Shown here one piece after another: positions 33,905 to 43,055 of a stretch of 64,000 bases of DNA (positions are counted from its first letter, which is position 1; every line of letters starts with the position of its first letter). Origin of the DNA: Actinomycetaceae bacterium TAE3-ERU4 (GTDB lineage: Bacteria; Actinomycetota; Actinomycetes; Actinomycetales; Actinomycetaceae); assembly GCA_019218365.1 (NCBI GenBank), contig JAHUUJ010000001.1, positions 1 to 64,000 on the forward strand, in the 5' to 3' direction. A model generated the notes under the pieces. That model did not search any database and was not told the origin of the DNA. It was given only the letters and a program-made list of their open reading frames with translations. Both the position numbers and the translations under genes were made by a program.

Positions 33905-34156
33905 CTACCTTAGGTGGGCGTGATGATGGGGTGGTATTTCGGCCAATAAACGTTGGTCGTTGCCACCCCCTTTTTTATCATCTTCCAAACTAACTCCATC
34001 TCCAGGGCCTTCCTGCCATGACGGAGTCAGTCCTTTTTCTAGACGTTCTTGATCTACTGGTGAAATGTAGCGAGCTACTCGACGTCTGCGCGGCTTAGCC
34101 AAACGAGATTTCCCCTCAACATTTCCAGACTCTTTTTGTTTATCTTCGTTACTCAA
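33905..34156 (-). CDS. small hydrophilic conserved hypothetical protein
   Basis: An 83-residue charged protein: a Lys/Arg-rich stretch (R-L-A-K-P-R-R-R-R-V), an acidic linker, and a C-terminal N-D-Q-R-L-L-A-E-I-P-P-H-H-H motif. Small actinobacterial proteins ending in a similar N-D-x-R-L…P-P-H pattern are common, but their function is unknown to me. It follows the giant helicase-like gene on the same strand only distantly and is convergent with mscL. Confidence 0.55.
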   Translation of the reverse strand: MSNEDKQKESGNVEGKSRLAKPRRRRVARYISPVDQERLEKGLTPSWQEGPGDGVSLEDDKKGGGNDQRLLAEIPPHHHAHLR

Positions 34157-34222
34157 GCGTATACCCCTAGATAAAAGGGAAAGATGCCGCCAAACAAAAT
34201 TGTCCGGCGGCCTTTCTTACCT

Positions 34223-37200
34223 CTATAAGTTCCTCTCTCCATCTTCAGAGTCATCAGAAGAAAGAAGCGATATTTTTTCTTCTGCAGAGCGAACGATATA
34301 TCCAAGCACTGCCTTGACCTGGCGTCCGGTTCGGGTTAGTCCCAGAGCCCGATGAAGCTCAGATACATACTGTTCAGGTGTCCGCGCCACCTCGTCGGAA
34401 GCAACCCAGAGCAACATCTCCGTAAGCTGTGCATCGCTATAGGCTGCCAAAGGAAGTCCCTGCGCGATAGCCGGACGCGAGGCACGTTCACGCACATAAC
34501 TTTGGGAAATTAATACGGGAGTTTCTACCTCTTCAACTTCCAGATCAGATTCTGCATTTGATTCTTCAGGCGAAGAAGTAGCTTTCTCCCTCAAGGCATC
34601 ATCTGAACTAGATTGCGTTTCCTCAATTGCAGATTCATTATCTACTTCTCCCGAAGAATCATCCGCAGATTCACTATCTGAGTGGGATTCTACCTGCCCG
34701 TGAAGGGTCTCTTCTTCCCACTGCTCTATATTGTCCGGAACAGCAATTAGCGAAGCGGAACTCGAAGAATCACTATCGCGTCCCAAGCGCAAGTCCACAG
34801 CGTCCAAGACTAGCTCTACAAGAGAATCAGCTTCCGCCTGCGGGTTAACGAAAACAGCTGTTGAGTAGACTCGACGCACCATCCACCCAGAGGCCTGTAA
34901 ACGTTCTACATCATGACGTTCACGTACACGCAAAGAAGGCTCAGCGACATACCTTTCATCATCGGTAAGTACAGCTACAAGAAGTTCTCCCGGAACATCT
35001 GGATGCCCAATGGCCAAGGGGATTCGGTATCCTCCCTCAACCCCGAGGTTAGGCACTACTTCCAAACCGATTCGGAAAAGTCGCTCGGCTAAATCTACCA
35101 GCAAACGATCGGGAGCATATCCGACAGTTTCCCATCCGGCAGATTCCTGCATTTGCGCACCCGAAGCAAGCGCATATAGGTCCAAGAACAAGCGCTCACC
35201 GGGGGATTGTAAACGAGTTTCGTCTAGTTCTTCACGCTTAAAAGCAGTTACCAATGTAAGCTCATCGCGTGCCACATCAAGCAGTGAAGCAAGTACATTT
35301 TCGCCTCCTGGTTTAGAAATTGGGCCAAAATCATGCAGCATCCGGCCATGGGGGGTTTTCCCAAAGCCCATGGACATGATTACCCTATCGCGGTGAATCC
35401 CCAGAGAACGGCTGGGGTCTACCACTACGAAAGGCTCAGCTTTATCGGTGCGGAAGAAATCATCCACGGAGACCGAACCGACAATTGCCCGCAAAATAGC
35501 CTCTCGTAAATGCTGCCCATGGCGCTCATTAGAAGCACAAACAGCCAAAGATTGTTCCGGACGCGTAACCGCATGGTCAATGACCATATCAACTACTCGT
35601 TCAACTTCTGCCGAGGTTGATTCCACTGCCATCGCCCCAAGAGCCGGGGTTCCCCGCCCGTCCACATGAACTAAATCTACTCTTGCCGTATTACGAGGAG
35701 TTGGTACTGGCGCAGCGCTGGTATGGAAACCATATTTAGATAGCAGCGCCGCAATTGGCTGATGAGACTGCACTCGTGAAGCACATGCCCTAATAATCGG
35801 TAAAGCGCGACATAGCTGTTCCCAGGCTCGACCGTTACCAAACTTTCCATCACCAATTGCAATAAGCTGTTTCGCGCGCGCTATAAGAGGAACATAGAGA
35901 CCGGTAGCGCAGGTTTCTACCCGATCGAGCACTACGTAATCTAAGGAATGTGGGAAAAGAAGCGCGGCCAATAAAGGCGGAGCAATACGGAAAGGCAAAA
36001 GTTCCCATAGCCAAGGGTGCTCTTCCATCAGGTACAGCACTTCATAACCATTATCTGAAGCTAGCTCAGCACGTACTTTTTGTGCCTCCACTAAATTGAT
36101 AGTGACAAGTTGACGGCGCGCAGCGGTGAAGGCTTCCACTGCTTTACGCGAGAGAGAGTCAACCTGCTTGCGATCGAGTTCGCGTAAACGAGCAGATAAA
36201 CTTTCTAAAACGGGCCCTTCAGGGGCCTTAAAGCCGTCACTAGCCGTGAGTATTTGATTCAGCACTGAAGCCCACCAAGCTAGGTCCAACTCGGCCACAA
36301 TCATGTCGGGAATAACCCCACGTTCTTGCATGTCTTGAGCAAACTCAGCAAGACCGAGTATTTCCAAACGCTGGCGAATTTCCCCCAGGGCGGGCTGGGT
36401 GTACGCTCCCGACGGAGCGTCGGCCAAACTTTCCAAGAAAGAAGCTAATTCTTCCAACGGCAGAGCGTATATATCCGGATACTGCTTCTTAAAAGCATTT
36501 GCCACCATATCCAAATCAGCCGTAATTGTTTGGATTTCGCCACGCATCTGATCAATGTCGTCGGGAAGACGTGGCCATCCTCCTGCCGCGCAATGGCGAG
36601 TCCATAAAGCGCGTTGCTTTTGCGCTTCAATAAGCTGCTCATGGAGGTCTTCCGTGGTGCGTCCAGGGCGAACCATTTCTTTTGCGGCCTTTACCAGACG
36701 CCGACGTATCGACCCCTTCATCACCTTGCCGTGTTCACGCCGCCAAGCTGGTGTAGCAGTCGCAAAAATCATGTCGGCCACAGAGCGCTCAAAAACTACC
36801 GGCAGAAAAACGTCTAGCGTATGGCGCACATTCTCCAAAAGCTCCAGCTGCTCTATCCACTGCTGCAAAGTAAGCGCGGTCTGCAAACCGGTTTCCGTGG
36901 AAATTCGCTCCACCTGCTTACGGATTTGCGGTATCTGTGTCCTCGCCAATCTAGTTACAGCCGTAACTAAAGGCTCAGCCTGTTCGGGCTGCGAAATTAT
37001 TGCCTGCGCCCAAGGATCTGTTCGTTTTTCGGTTGTAAACAGCCCCAAAGCCACCGCATCATCAAGGGCAGCTCGCGCGGTTTGTCCACCATCACGATGA
37101 ATCTGACGACATACATGACGTGCTAACCGAACCTTAGTGCGAGGAGCCGGGCGCATTCCAATTAAATCGGCGAGTACCTGCAATGCCTCATAAGCGCTAA

Positions 37201-38641
37201 TGTTCCAAGGTTCATGTACCCGGTGTAGATGATTGGTATAGCGCATTAACTGTTCGCGAATCTCTCGCAGCTCTTGGCGAATTTGGCGAATTTGCCCGAG
37301 GTCATCACTATCTAGTGCCGAGTCTACAACCGGTTCTTCTATCTCGGGAGAAGAATCAGGTAACGGAGCAAGTGCCTCCTCCAGGGCGAAGAGTAGCTTT
37401 TCTCGTAATTCCTGCCGCCAGTTCTGACAATCAGTAAGGTTAACCGTCCAGGATTCAAGACCGTGTGCTTTAAGAGTATCTGCTAAAGCGTAGGCCGAGG
37501 GAACATCAGTAGTCGCGTAAACCCCAGATTTCTTCTGTTTTACATTTTCTACTAATAGGGCAGCAGTAATTGGGCTTGCTTCAACTCCGGGTCCAGCTTC
37601 CACCAAAAAACTCCGGCCGTTTTGCGCGGCTTTGAGGATTCTTTGATCCGCGGGCGCTAAGTCCCCTACCCCAGCTTCTTTATCTGGATCTGCGTCAGTT
37701 CCGTCTGTGGCGGGAAGAGGTTGTAACAATTTGTCTCGGTTTGCCCGGTGTCCAGCAATTGCTCGTAGCAGTGGAGAAAGCTCAAGCTCACCAACGTGCT
37801 CTAGTTCTTCAAGGATTGGGGAAAGCGGATTTTCGAAAAGACCGATAATGATGTCCTCGTGAATCTTCAATCCAGGAAGGTCCACACCCTGCATCTGTTC
37901 TTTGAGTTTTTCTAGTCCCGCGGCGGGAGCAAATCCGTGTCGTGTCCAGCAGGCAGTTTCTATTTCCTCGCTTCTATCGAGTTTGCCGTGCTCGCGCATG
38001 AGCTTAGTAAAAGCTGAATTTGTGCTAATTCCCGGTTGTAGGGTAATCAGGTAATCACCGTTTTCTGCCCTAATATTTAGGGGGCGCAGCATGATGGGGA
38101 GAGTATTTAAATCGTCGGCACTAACTGTTCCGATTGCTAGCTGAATGCCGGTGAGTCCGAGGGAGCGACCTTGTTTTACAGACTCGTCCAATATTGCCTG
38201 TAGTTGGGTACGTCCGTGAGCAAGGGCCAAGGGCTCACGTAAAATATTGGATAAACGAACTGGTTTCCCGCCGTATAGTTGGGCAAGTCCAGTAGGGTGG
38301 GCAAAAGTCAGGTGTAACTGTGGGTAACGTTCTTTTGTTTCCACTTGTTCTTGTACCTGTTGAGCCCACTGTCTGGCGCAGGCAGCAAAATCGTATTTAG
38401 CTTCCGGTTTTTTTGGCGAAGATTGTACGTCTTTTTCGGGGGTCTCCTCCCGAGTGTTTTCTTCGTTCTCCGTTAGAGTTTTTTCTTCTTTTGTCCAGGC
38501 CCCTTGGGCGCGTGCCTGAGCGGCCTTGCCATACCTGGTTCGGGGAGCTTGGGGCTGTGAGCTTTCCGCTCGTTCACGCGCAATTCGTTGCCCGAAGGTT
38601 TCTTCGGGCTGCTGGTCACTACTGCTCTTAAACGGGTTCAT
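34223..38641 (-). CDS. giant DNA2/NAM7-type helicase-like protein with degenerate ATPase and C-terminal nuclease-like domain
   Basis: A protein of 1472 residues. After a disordered N-terminus comes a DUF4011-like region (about 90-300), then a superfamily-1 helicase core in which Walker A reads E-A-G-P-G-V-E-A-S (about 351-359), having lost the G-K-S/T. Walker B reads L-D-Y-V-V-L-D-R-V-E-T, with Arg in place of the catalytic Glu. A long coiled region separates them. The C-terminus has a Vsr/REase-like domain (S-P-G-E-R-L-F-L-D-L…R-H-D-V-E-R-L-Q-A-S-G-W) and a second small helical domain after an acidic linker. The start at 38641 has GGGGAG 8 bases away; a GTG at 38650 is the alternative. Hydrolysis is probably lost. 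Confidence 0.72.
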   Translation of the reverse strand: MNPFKSSSDQQPEETFGQRIARERAESSQPQAPRTRYGKAAQARAQGAWTKEEKTLTENEENTREETPEKDVQSSPKKPEAKYDFAACARQWAQQVQEQVETKERYPQLHLTFAHPTGLAQLYGGKPVRLSNILREPLALAHGRTQLQAILDESVKQGRSLGLTGIQLAIGTVSADDLNTLPIMLRPLNIRAENGDYLITLQPGISTNSAFTKLMREHGKLDRSEEIETACWTRHGFAPAAGLEKLKEQMQGVDLPGLKIHEDIIIGLFENPLSPILEELEHVGELELSPLLRAIAGHRANRDKLLQPLPATDGTDADPDKEAGVGDLAPADQRILKAAQNGRSFLVEAGPGVEASPITAALLVENVKQKKSGVYATTDVPSAYALADTLKAHGLESWTVNLTDCQNWRQELREKLLFALEEALAPLPDSSPEIEEPVVDSALDSDDLGQIRQIRQELREIREQLMRYTNHLHRVHEPWNISAYEALQVLADLIGMRPAPRTKVRLARHVCRQIHRDGGQTARAALDDAVALGLFTTEKRTDPWAQAIISQPEQAEPLVTAVTRLARTQIPQIRKQVERISTETGLQTALTLQQWIEQLELLENVRHTLDVFLPVVFERSVADMIFATATPAWRREHGKVMKGSIRRRLVKAAKEMVRPGRTTEDLHEQLIEAQKQRALWTRHCAAGGWPRLPDDIDQMRGEIQTITADLDMVANAFKKQYPDIYALPLEELASFLESLADAPSGAYTQPALGEIRQRLEILGLAEFAQDMQERGVIPDMIVAELDLAWWASVLNQILTASDGFKAPEGPVLESLSARLRELDRKQVDSLSRKAVEAFTAARRQLVTINLVEAQKVRAELASDNGYEVLYLMEEHPWLWELLPFRIAPPLLAALLFPHSLDYVVLDRVETCATGLYVPLIARAKQLIAIGDGKFGNGRAWEQLCRALPIIRACASRVQSHQPIAALLSKYGFHTSAAPVPTPRNTARVDLVHVDGRGTPALGAMAVESTSAEVERVVDMVIDHAVTRPEQSLAVCASNERHGQHLREAILRAIVGSVSVDDFFRTDKAEPFVVVDPSRSLGIHRDRVIMSMGFGKTPHGRMLHDFGPISKPGGENVLASLLDVARDELTLVTAFKREELDETRLQSPGERLFLDLYALASGAQMQESAGWETVGYAPDRLLVDLAERLFRIGLEVVPNLGVEGGYRIPLAIGHPDVPGELLVAVLTDDERYVAEPSLRVRERHDVERLQASGWMVRRVYSTAVFVNPQAEADSLVELVLDAVDLRLGRDSDSSSSASLIAVPDNIEQWEEETLHGQVESHSDSESADDSSGEVDNESAIEETQSSSDDALREKATSSPEESNAESDLEVEEVETPVLISQSYVRERASRPAIAQGLPLAAYSDAQLTEMLLWVASDEVARTPEQYVSELHRALGLTRTGRQVKAVLGYIVRSAEEKISLLSSDDSEDGERNL

Positions 38642-38725
38642 TGGACTCACTCCCCTAGGCTATCTAGCTTTCCGCTTCTTTTGTTGATGGCGCACCGTTT
38701 AGACCGTAATAGTGGCGGTATTACC

Positions 38726-39340
38726 TTAACTTTTTAGAAATTCTGCAACTACCTTCTGGGTTTCGTCAATTGAACGGTGAACTTGCGCATTTAGTCCGCA
38801 TTGCCGCGCGGCCGCAACGTTTTCTTCCAGATCATCGAAAAACAGTATTTGTCTGGCCGGGAGAGAAAGTTCTTCTATGGTTTTGCGATATATGCCGAGT
38901 TCGGGCTTTGCGTATCCCATCTGGCAAGAATAGAAACGGTAGTTAAACTCTTGGAGTATGGGAATCTTGTCGTAAAGATTTTCTACCATGTAGTGTGGAA
39001 TATTGGACAGTATTCCGACTTCAACGTTTTCTGTTTTCAGTCCAAGGGCGTATTCCACCATCTCGTTATCTAGATAGCCTGCACCGGCTGGTTCGTGTTT
39101 ATCGTAAGCGGGGCCGTCAAGGGCGATTCCTAGCTCTGTTTGCATACGTGCCCAGAATTGTCCCGGAGTAATTCGTCCCGCGTCAATTGGGCAGCGTAGT
39201 TTTTTCCATGCTTCTTGAAATTCTTTTACGCTTTTCCCGGCTTTGAGTGCTCCTGAACGGGAGATCAATTCACTCATAACTACGGGGTTAGCATGACGCA
39301 TTAGCACTCCGTACATGTCGAAAAGAATTATTTTTTTCAT
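38726..39340 (-). CDS. HAD-superfamily hydrolase
   Basis: A 204-residue haloacid-dehalogenase-fold protein. Motif I is I-L-F-D-M-Y-G-V-L-M (nucleophile Asp8, second Asp position replaced by Tyr). A helical cap follows, then motif II G-I-L-S-N-I-P, the lysine region G-Y-A-K-P-E-L-G-I-Y and motif IV I-L-F-F-D-D-L-E-E-N-V-A-A-A. The D-x-Y motif I occurs in the dehalogenase/epoxide-hydrolase-N-like subgroup, so it may not be a phosphatase. The ATG overlaps the ABC ATPase stop (ATGA), so it belongs to the osmoprotectant operon. Confidence 0.8.
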   Translation of the reverse strand: MKKIILFDMYGVLMRHANPVVMSELISRSGALKAGKSVKEFQEAWKKLRCPIDAGRITPGQFWARMQTELGIALDGPAYDKHEPAGAGYLDNEMVEYALGLKTENVEVGILSNIPHYMVENLYDKIPILQEFNYRFYSCQMGYAKPELGIYRKTIEELSLPARQILFFDDLEENVAAARQCGLNAQVHRSIDETQKVVAEFLKS

Positions 39341-40092
39341 CTATTCACCAAAGTATTTACGTAGGGTGTAGCTGGTTGTTGGGTAATTTTTTCGGGAGTA
39401 TCGTATTGCTCAATTTTGCCCGTTTTAAGGATTAGAACTTTGCTACCAAGTTTTAGAGCTTCGGCTGTATCGTGCGTAACGAAAAGGCAGGTAAGTGCTT
39501 CTTGCTTAACGATTCGGCTTAATTCATCTTGCAGACTACGGCGGGTAATTTCATCTACCGCACCGAAAGGTTCGTCCATTAGAAGTAACTTGGGGCGGGC
39601 GGCAATTGAGCGGGCAATTCCAACTCGTTGAGCTTGCCCTCCTGATAGCTGTCCAGGTAGTCGTGTAAGTAGTTCTTTTTCTACCCCGGCAATTTTTCTT
39701 GCCCGTTCAACAGCTTCGGCAATTTCAGGTTTTGATTTTTTATCGAGGGTGAGCACAAATCCAATGTTTTGGGCTACGTCTAGATGGGGAAAAAGTACTG
39801 ATCCTTGTACCGCATACCCGATATCGCGCCGTAGTTTTACCAATTTGGATTCAGCGGGAGCGGGCGTGGCAATTTTTTGCCCGTTTACGCTTACGCTACC
39901 GGATTCTGGGGTAATTAGACCGTTAATAATTTTGAGCAAGGTGGATTTACCGCATCCTGATTCCCCGAGAATTGTTACAAATTCTCCTTCGGAAATATCC
40001 AGGCTAAGGTCATCGACTACAGTTTTTTCGCCATAGGTTTTTGTTACGTTCTGCAGGCTAATTAGGGGTTTATTTTCTTGCTGCTCATTCAT
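39337..40092 (-). CDS. opuCA: osmoprotectant (glycine betaine/choline) ABC transporter ATPase
   Basis: A 251-residue ATPase with Walker A G-E-S-G-C-G-K-S, signature L-S-G-G-Q-A-Q-R, Walker B L-L-L-M-D-E-P-F-G-A-V-D and H-loop V-T-H-D. It lacks the C-terminal CBS domains found in OpuA/OpuCA of many Firmicutes. It energises the fused permease–binding protein encoded just upstream, whose stop it overlaps by 8 bases. The assignment depends on that partner. A HAD hydrolase gene is coupled downstream. Confidence 0.85.
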   Translation of the reverse strand: MNEQQENKPLISLQNVTKTYGEKTVVDDLSLDISEGEFVTILGESGCGKSTLLKIINGLITPESGSVSVNGQKIATPAPAESKLVKLRRDIGYAVQGSVLFPHLDVAQNIGFVLTLDKKSKPEIAEAVERARKIAGVEKELLTRLPGQLSGGQAQRVGIARSIAARPKLLLMDEPFGAVDEITRRSLQDELSRIVKQEALTCLFVTHDTAEALKLGSKVLILKTGKIEQYDTPEKITQQPATPYVNTLVNR

Positions 40093-41632
40093 TGGTACTG
40101 GCTTTCTGTGAGCTTAGCTGGGTGAGGAAGTCCCCGGCGATTTCATCTGGGGTCTTTTTCCCACTCTCGACTAAATGGTTCATTTTTGCCATCTGTGGCT
40201 CGCTAATAGTTCCGTTTAAGCTTTCTAAAACGGATTTTAGTTCCGGATATTTTTTGAGGGTATCTTTCCTAACGATATTCATGCACTCGTACGAAGGATA
40301 GAAATTAAGGTTGTCTTTGAGGACCTTTAAGTTTGCGTCAGCGAGTTGCCCATCGGTGGTAAAGATAGGCATTATCTGTATTTGTTTTCCTCTAATTGCG
40401 TCATATTTCAATCCCACATCTAAATCCTTTGTAGAGGCAAATTTAAGCCTGTATTTTTCGGTTAATCCCTTATAACCATCTTCACGTTCAAAGAAGTCAG
40501 GTTCCGCTCCAAAGGTTAGCTGATCGGAAATTGGGGCTAAATCAGATATTTTTTCAAGATTGTATTTATCCGCAATTGCTTTAGGTACAGCCAGCGCATA
40601 GGTATTTTGGAAACCGTATGAAGTAACCCATTCGAGGTTGTAGCGTTTAGAGTATTCAGCCTGCAGGGTTGAGAACTTATCGGCTTGATAGTTACCTTCC
40701 TCCTTTAAAACTGCTGCCCATCCGGTTCCCGTATATTCGGGATAAAGGTCGAAATCCCCTTTTTCTATTCCCGGCTGGATGTTTGCAGTTCCTCCACCGA
40801 CTCCCTGCACGATATCTACCTGCAAGTTGGTATCGTTTTCGATTTTCTGCTTTAAAATTTGTCCGAGTATGTACTGCTCCGTCATGGGTTTAGTAGCAAT
40901 CGTTATTCGTGCTCCTCGCTGCGCTCCAATCGCTAGAACTAGTGGCACCACGATGGTGAAAGACACGAGAGCGGCAAGAGCACCTATTCGCCAATGACGA
41001 GCTTTTGAGCCTGGAGCTAGGCACCTTCCAACAAGCCCGATTAACCAGTCGGAAATTAGAGCAAAAATTGCGATTAAGAGGCTTCCAGCTAATGTCATGC
41101 TGGTGTTGTTAAGGGTAATTCCGCGGTAGATAGCAACGCCAAGTCCACCGGCCCCAACAAATGAAGCGATACCGGCAAGTGCAATTGTCATTACTACCAT
41201 GTTGCGTAAACCGGAGACGATTACGGGAAGGGCTAGGGGAAGTTTAATCTTTTGTAGTACCTGTCTTTCGCTACATCCCATACCTCGCGCTGCCTCTAAG
41301 AGAACTGGATCTATATTTTTTATTCCCGTATAGGTAGAGCGCACCATCGGCAAAAGCCCGTAAATGCTCAATGCAACAATTGCCGTTAAGTTGCCAATTC
41401 CGGTTAGTGGAATAAGAAAACCGAGCATGGAAATTGAAGGAATTGTGTAAATAAAATTGCTTGTTCCTAAAAGAAGAGCGCTAGTTTTTTGCTTCTGCGC
41501 AGCAATAACTCCCAGCGTAATTCCAACTACGCTTGCAATTACAATCGCAATGGAACAGATTAAAACATGCTGGATAAATAGTTCTATAAAAAACTCATGA
41601 CGTTGCCAAAGAAGTTTCAAAACATCACTCAT
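40085..41632 (-). CDS. osmoprotectant ABC permease fused to its substrate-binding domain
   Basis: A 515-residue fusion. Residues about 1-210 are a ProW/OpuCB-type permease with five or six spans and the loop L-L-E-A-A-R-G-M-G-C-S-E-R-Q-V. Then comes a span, and residues about 235-510 form an OpuAC/OpuCC-type binding domain exposed outside (T-K-P-M-T-E-Q-Y-I-L-G, Y-P-E-Y-T-G-T-G-W, P-I-F-T-T-D-G-Q-L). Such fusions import glycine betaine, choline or carnitine for osmoprotection. I chose the ATG at 41632 because GGAGG lies 5 bases upstream. It is the first gene of a three-gene operon with the ATPase and a HAD hydrolase. Confidence 0.88.
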   Translation of the reverse strand: MSDVLKLLWQRHEFFIELFIQHVLICSIAIVIASVVGITLGVIAAQKQKTSALLLGTSNFIYTIPSISMLGFLIPLTGIGNLTAIVALSIYGLLPMVRSTYTGIKNIDPVLLEAARGMGCSERQVLQKIKLPLALPVIVSGLRNMVVMTIALAGIASFVGAGGLGVAIYRGITLNNTSMTLAGSLLIAIFALISDWLIGLVGRCLAPGSKARHWRIGALAALVSFTIVVPLVLAIGAQRGARITIATKPMTEQYILGQILKQKIENDTNLQVDIVQGVGGGTANIQPGIEKGDFDLYPEYTGTGWAAVLKEEGNYQADKFSTLQAEYSKRYNLEWVTSYGFQNTYALAVPKAIADKYNLEKISDLAPISDQLTFGAEPDFFEREDGYKGLTEKYRLKFASTKDLDVGLKYDAIRGKQIQIMPIFTTDGQLADANLKVLKDNLNFYPSYECMNIVRKDTLKKYPELKSVLESLNGTISEPQMAKMNHLVESGKKTPDEIAGDFLTQLSSQKASTNE

Positions 41633-41829
41633 TAGAGCCTCCAATTCGGCTTAAGGTAAGCACATTTGCCAGTATATCTTTTATTTTTGTCTCCACTTTT
41701 GTCCTGTGAAATAGTTTCGTCATTTCTGGGGCGATACGCACAAAAGTCCATTTCGACAAAAGTCCCCGCATTCTAAACATTTAGTAGGCAATAATTGTGT
41801 TGTATTAAAGAGATTTCTAGGAGGTAAAG

Positions 41830-42888
41830 GTGCTTTCGGTACTTACGAATTCTGTCCTTCCCGCAATCACTCCCCCTGACTACCCAACGCTGTTTTTATT
41901 TGAGGTTGGACAATGGTGGGATTACGCCAGCCTGATTGTGGTGACAACGCTTTTGGCGCTTAGTGCTTGGTGGATTCAACGGAGCCGAGTAGGCATTATA
42001 ACGATGCTAATTGTTGTTCCTCTCCTACTCACACTCTTCTGGTGGCCCTGGTCCACGGCTGGAACTAACTCGGCTGGTTGGTTCCCAATTGTGAAGATGT
42101 ATTCAGCTCTCCTTGGATCACTTTCGCTGGTTGGGTTGCAATATTCCAAAAAACTGCGTACGAACCGCTGGTATTTAATGATTCCAGCGTTAATTTTGGC
42201 AATTAACATTTTGGAAGCCGTTATCCGTGACTTCCAGTGCTACTTCATAAATGGTATTGACCCCACTCAGGGAATGGTCACCTGGGGTGGGCCATGGAAT
42301 ATCATGAACGGCATTGCCGGGATTCTTAATCTGTTGGCCATTTCTGGCTGGGTGGGAATCTTTATCGCCAAAGGAAAGAGTAAGGCAATTATTTGGGGAG
42401 ATTTAACAATTGGGTGGATTATTGCCTACGATTTGTGGAACTTCTCCTACATCTACAACTGCCTAGCAGACCGGTCTTGGTATTCGGGAATAGCTTTACT
42501 TGCCGCCTGCACAATTCCCGCGCTACTTCCTTTCGGCCGAGGTGCTTGGATTCAATACCGGGCGTACACTCTGACCGTTTGGACGGGTGTAGTTTTGACA
42601 GTTCCTCACTTTACGCAGGATTCTATTTTCGCTCACCGTTCCGCACATAACCCCACCGCAATGACACTAATTGCCTTGGCTTCTTTGATTGTTAATGTGC
42701 TCGTGTTCGCCATTCACGTTTACCGGATTCGTACAAAGCACCGCAATCCTTTCACGCAAGAGATTTACTCCGACACGAAGGAATATGCAAAGCTCATTAG
42801 GGCTTTTGCTCCCGAGTCTGTAAAACGTGAAACTGCAGCGCGCGCGGGTAAGACACCGCAGGCAATGGGCTACGAAAACCGCCTGTAA
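41830..42888 (+). CDS. DUF5692-type multi-pass membrane protein (A)
   Basis: A 352-residue, Trp-rich protein with about nine membrane spans, similar throughout to the protein at 44274-45569. Shared landmarks are G-W-F-P near residue 80, N-I-L-E-A-V-I-R-D near 120, a W-N-I-M-N-G-I-A-G-I-L-N block, I-A-Y-D-L-W-N-F, A-C-T-I-P-A and a closing T-K-H-R-N-P. The conserved Glu, Arg and Asp inside otherwise hydrophobic stretches suggest a transport or catalytic core. I associate this pattern with the uncharacterised DUF5692 family. GTG start with AGGAGG; divergent from the osmoprotectant operon. Function unknown. Confidence 0.68.
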   Translation: MLSVLTNSVLPAITPPDYPTLFLFEVGQWWDYASLIVVTTLLALSAWWIQRSRVGIITMLIVVPLLLTLFWWPWSTAGTNSAGWFPIVKMYSALLGSLSLVGLQYSKKLRTNRWYLMIPALILAINILEAVIRDFQCYFINGIDPTQGMVTWGGPWNIMNGIAGILNLLAISGWVGIFIAKGKSKAIIWGDLTIGWIIAYDLWNFSYIYNCLADRSWYSGIALLAACTIPALLPFGRGAWIQYRAYTLTVWTGVVLTVPHFTQDSIFAHRSAHNPTAMTLIALASLIVNVLVFAIHVYRIRTKHRNPFTQEIYSDTKEYAKLIRAFAPESVKRETAARAGKTPQAMGYENRL

Positions 42889-42905
42889 TCACTTTTATTT
42901 TCCCT

Positions 42906-42940
42906 TTGGGTGTTCCCGTTTCTTTTACGGGAACACCCAA
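42906..42940 (+). terminator. terminator of DUF5692-type gene A
   Basis: A 14-bp perfect stem (TTGGGTGTTCCCGT / ACGGGAACACCCAA) with a 7-base loop followed by TTTTT, 18 bases after the stop codon. Confidence 0.9.
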
Positions 42941-42987
42941 TTTTTAACTGTAATTACAACAAAAACAGTTAAAATATTTTTACATTT

Positions 42988-43027
42988 AATTGGGGCCACC
43001 GGAGAGTATGTTCCGGTGGCCCCAATT
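42988..43027 (-). terminator. terminator of the SRPBCC-like gene
   Basis: A 16-bp perfect stem (AATTGGGGCCACCGGA / TCCGGTGGCCCCAATT) with an 8-base loop, about 28 bases after the minus-strand stop, with T-rich sequence on the minus-strand side. Confidence 0.85.
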
Positions 43028-43055
43028 ATTTAAGGATTAATTATCCTATCTGTTC

